Source: Schistosoma mansoni
Taxonomy: Eukaryota; Platyhelminthes; Trematoda; Strigeidida; Schistosomatidae
Length of the DNA stretch: 64,000 nt
Assembly (NCBI RefSeq): GCF_000237925.1
Contig: NC_031498.1
Span: forward strand, 2,216,229-2,280,228
Direction: 5' to 3'
Shown: positions 60,555 through 64,000 of the stretch, one piece after another
Numbering within the stretch: position 1 is the first letter of the stretch
How the letters are laid out: each line of letters starts with the position of its first letter
Notes under the pieces: model-generated
Seen by the model: the letters and a program-made list of their open reading frames with translations, nothing else
What the model was told of the DNA's origin: nothing
Database searches by the model: none
Program-made: the position numbers and the translations under genes

Positions 60555-62410
60555 GGTAGTGAGAGTGGTTGTACAAACTTCATTTGGATGTAAAGGTTAG
60601 GTTTGTAAACATGGATTCCGATAGCTTCAGAAATCTTCTGAACCATAATGGTAAATTTGATGGAATATGGCAGATAATCTTGAAACTTTAATTTAAGTTA
60701 ACTTGATGTCCTGTGTACACCAAGTGAACGATAATAGAACTTTTAAATACTCTTAGATGTCCTTTGTACAATCAAGATGGATGAAGTTCTGCTATGCGAT
60801 GAAAGACTTGCAGAATTATACGTCCAATATAATTGGCTCCATAGGAGTAGTTGAATTGATAAATACACATGGATGTAATGAATACAGGCAGTCTGTCTCT
60901 ATTGATGGTTTTTACTATCGTGTGGTTTTAGAAAACTTTATTCAGTTTGGCTTCAGTAAATGTTTGCTGCTCCCCTTTTCTTAACCTTTGAGTTACAGTT
61001 TCCATAGTAGCATCATTTAGGGGTTATAATTTTAGGAATAGCACTTTCTTGGGAACGGTAAATATATCGGTCTTTATATCTCATTCATGTGTTTCATGAT
61101 TCCGACCAAGGAGGTTACGAATAAGTTACTCAACTAATCTATAATAATGTCATTAAAACAAACCATTCTAGCACGATAAGTCAGGATCTTTACTACGTTT
61201 CCTTTTTATATGGTTATTACAGCACTATAGAAATGAGTAATTTTTCCAATGATAGACTTTCGATATATCCCACTTTTTAGTGTTCTATCTATTCTTCTTG
61301 CTAGCTGGACACTTAGAGACGATATGCTATTACTATGTTCTTCCTCAAGTATAAAAGTAATAAATGGATGAATGCTATATATATATATATGTATATATAA
61401 GTAGTCCATTTTCCAGTTCTGCAAAAAAATGTCTGCCAGGAGAGGGCTCAATGGTTACATCATCCAATTGTCTGTAGTATTCGCTGTTGAGTAGAAAGTG
61501 GACATTCATCGTACATCTTAGAAATAACTGTTTTATTGCAGAAAAGTCAATCAAGGTTTATATACACCTCTCTATTGTTTTACTTCAGATAACACCCACT
61601 GTTTGTAGTAGGGAAATGTTAGTGGATAAGGACGATACATCTAATGATATCACTAAGTTATTTTCGACTGACAGAATTTTGTATTATCAACAAATTCAAA
61701 AGAGTCCTTGACACTGAGCTTAACAATTTCTTGGTGTAATGGTTTGGGAATTTACACCAACCATCCTGATTTAATGTAATAGGCTGAATTAATTATATCC
61801 ATAGCGAATAGATGGGGTAAGCCACTTCTATGTATATTTCACAGAATATATAACCTTGGTGTTATCGTTCCTGTAGGACTCAAGATTAAGAACACTTCTT
61901 CCGAAGTAAAACCTTGTTGTTCTATTTCAGTGAGTCTACTAGTTGTTTTTCAGTCCTGTCTGCCACATCGTTCCTCACTATCAGTCTCTGAAACTTACTC
62001 CTACAGTTTAAAAAGGCCTTCATCCTGTTTAGATAGTCGTTTTTGTCCATGGATACCATAACTTTTATCTAGTTTCGTGATCAACAAATTGTCACAAATT
62101 TTAAGTTTCCGTGAAGCATATTTAAGCGTTTTCATCAAAACTCCTTTCGGATTATTTCTATTACTTAGGTATCTAAAGCAACAGTCCAGTTGTGTTGACT
62201 AAAATCGTCTTTAAATGAAGCCAATATCACTGCCATTTCGGCACAAAGGTTTTCAAGTTGAATTTCAATGTCCATTTTATCAACCGTTTTCTTAAAGACA
62301 CAAAATTTAGGGCCTATTGAGAACGCTTCTAACTTGGTCTTATTAAAATTAACACTGGGAAAATTGTGTACATACTGACCTGGATTAGATGTAAATTTCA
62401 TTTCTGGATA
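60555..62410 (-). mobile_element. Decayed Penelope-like element (RT plus GIY-YIG endonuclease)
   Basis: Several - strand frames together follow the Penelope-like order. The N-terminal region is at 62401..62165 (FSIGPKFCVFKKTVDKMDIE). Next come MDKNDYLNRMKAFLN (about 62050), TGTITPRLYIL...IHRSGLPHL (about 61860), and SPLLADIF and ITFILEEE...SISSLSV...IYRKS (61451..61206). VKILTYRARMVC and VTQRLRK follow. The GIY-YIG-like endonuclease is SMCIYQFNYSYGANYIGR (about 60870..60810). A C-terminal part follows (IICHIPSNLPLWFRR). Many stops and shifts show it is dead. The RT YxDD segment is replaced by a TA-rich microsatellite (about 61373..61400). Known schistosome members are Cercyon and Perere-10; I cannot say which is closer. 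Confidence 0.8.
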
Positions 62411-62851
62411 TTTTTTTCGAGTTAAGTAAGTTTCTTTTCTCTTCTCCTATCAGTCACTATCTTAATATGGTCGAAAATTTGTTTCTTATTTTTAAATTAT
62501 TAGAAAGCTCTTCCACAGCGTAAACTCTCATTTACATTTTTAATCATTTCGATTATATACATAGATTTATGGGATCGATTCGATTTAATACATACAGTTT
62601 TATCGTCTTTCCATTCTGTTGAACTCGAGAGTGATGTAAAGATTTCCAATATATTTTTGGATACAATTTAGTTTTTATGTTCTTCTTTATAAAAAAAAAA
62701 CAAAATTTGCCTTCGCATCACTAACTCTATTACTTTCATTTAACTAAAATTACAAAAAAAACTAATTTTCAAAACAACCTAATTATGATTGGTGAATAAT
62801 ATAATAAATATGAATGAACTTCAGAATTCTTTTTTACGATAACAAGTATAC

Positions 62852-63183
62852 CAGAAAGGGTTCTGTGGAGATTTTAGTAATTTTATAGAGTTGAGATCAT
62901 TAGTCAATTGAAGCTAAACCACCATGAAAAACCAAGGAGCACTGGACGGCCGTTTCGTCCTATCGTGGGACTCCACAGCAGTGCGCATCCACGATTCCGT
63001 CTCATGAGATTCGAACACAGGACCTACCAGTCTCGCGCCAGAGCACTTAACCGATAGACCACTGAGCCGGCATCTAACGGTGTTAATGTCCAGTGCTTCC
63101 AGGTTTTCCATGGTGGTCTAGCTTCAATTGACTAATGATCTCAACTCTATAAAATTACTAAAATCTCCACAAAACCCCTTCTG
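62852..63183. mobile_element. SINE family 2 copy with inverted arms
   Basis: Arms 62852..62945 and 63091..63183 are inverted copies with a few mismatches. Between them lies the - strand tRNA-like head (GGTCTATCGGTTAAGTGCTC as A box, GTGTTCGAATCTC as B box) and the ribozyme (about 62988..62938, CTGTGGAGTCCC...GGGACGAAACGG region). A changed core base (CTGTGGA) suggests loss of activity. Confidence 0.75.
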
Positions 63184-63385
63184 ATAATGATTACGTGCTC
63201 GCTAGTGACTGGCTCAATGAGGTATTTCCTGGATTTCTAGTGAGAAGCAGTAACCAGTGGAGTTCAACCAGGTCTGTTGGGAGATATTAACTCACTGATG
63301 ACATTGGTGAATGGTTGCTCAATTTTGTGGATTGGTTGAATTTAGACATTAACTTCGTTGGATGCCGGCTCAGTGATCTATGGTC
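63184..63385 (+). repeat. SINE family 2 distal sequence leading into a second partial head
   Basis: Single-copy-looking sequence (ACTGGCTCAATGAGG ... TTAGACATTAAC) runs into GATGCCGGCTCAGTGATCTATGG, which matches the head GATGCCGGCTCAGTGGTCTATCGG of the neighbouring copy and then degenerates. This suggests a tandem or permuted unit longer than the SINE core. Confidence 0.5.
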
Positions 63386-64000
63386 TCAAGTCTCTAAAAA
63401 GTATAATAAAAAGTGGTATTACTGTTACCGAAAGAAATTAAAATATTAGGTAGTAAAACCAACGCATAATTGTTGATTGAATTTAGTTTATTCTTCAAAG
63501 AGTAATACGTGTTAGGATACCTATTCATAAATTTATGAGGTATCCATTTTCCTATGTTCGATGTCCGTGTGGTATCAAGCATTTTTGCGTATTTTCATGT
63601 TCAATTATTGAGTGAGTCCTTTATCTAAGACCATAATTTTGACTGTCGATTTTATTTCGAGCTGTAGTTTTCACTTTATTGTTTCACTTCATCCGGCTAG
63701 TTGCAATTCCCCACAGTGTCATATTCACAGTAGATATATAAATAGTTTTAGATGAATAAAACGAAACATCTGATGAAAGTCATGTTCTTATATGTATCAC
63801 TAAGGATACCCGAAATTGATAGATGTTATACTTTTGTTGGACATAGAAAAAGGATGGTTAACTCTGTAAAAAATAAAAATACAATTGCTTTAACTTACCA
63901 GTAAATATATTCTTGATAAATAGTTTAATGATGTTAAGAAATATTTTGATTCATGCTTACATCCTATGGTTCAAATTATCTGAGGAATATTCAAAGTATG
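63386..64000. other. Right end of window, nothing recognised
   Basis: AT-rich, with no supported coding exon or repeat family. A frame at 63394..63582 (-) has no recognisable content. Confidence 0.4.

Noticed and set aside
1-64000. CRISPR array, bacterial operons, rRNA, spliced-leader RNA
   Set aside because: No regular repeat-spacer pattern, no rRNA-like segment and no spliced-leader sequence was seen. The gene structure is eukaryotic.

Overview
The window looks like nuclear DNA of a blood fluke (Schistosoma or a close relative). It is AT-rich, has small exons with GT-AG introns of up to about 3 kb, and is packed with schistosome-type retroelements: tRNA-derived SINEs carrying hammerhead ribozymes (Smalpha-like), RTE and CR1 LINEs, a Penelope-like element, and gypsy-type LTR sequences. 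No bacterial operon, CRISPR array, rRNA or genuine tRNA gene was seen. The assignment rests on remembered family features, not on a search.

Host genes. (1) The 3' end of an MRL-family (MIG-10/RIAM/lamellipodin) adaptor gene, + strand, three exons in 433..3281. (2) A complete three-exon RABGGTB (Rab geranylgeranyltransferase beta subunit), - strand, 6506..11167, convergent with the MRL gene. (3) An intronless 497-residue protein with a PTB-like N-terminus and a Cys-rich tail, + strand, 18787..20280. (4) A five-exon secreted protein with two Kunitz domains, - strand, 23611..33117. I assembled it from splice sites with fully consistent phases; it gives 451 residues. Its first Kunitz domain lacks one disulfide pair. 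A possible isolated exon lies at 22312..22489 (-). From 33.1 kb to the end I find no host gene.

Mobile DNA. Introns of RABGGTB hold Penelope-type palindromes and nested RTE pieces. A decayed gypsy-type element (protease, RT, RNase H, integrase pieces, - strand) fills about 14.9-17.3 kb. A nearly complete CR1-type LINE lies at 52.85-57.18 kb. A decayed Penelope-like element with RT and GIY-YIG remnants lies at 60.55-62.41 kb (-). Two solo LTRs with perfect 5-bp target duplications sit at 38044..38284 and 58005..58328. About eighteen hammerhead-bearing SINE copies in two families are scattered from 13.3 to 63.2 kb. Four have recognisable target-site duplications that fix their ends.

Assembly state. 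Three N gaps (36820..37019, 47115..47314, 48394..48816) all interrupt SINE copies. The 1079-base contig between the last two gaps is repeated, with no difference seen, at 50717..51795, which points to a misplaced duplicate contig. A 108-bp perfect inverted repeat flanks the first gap.
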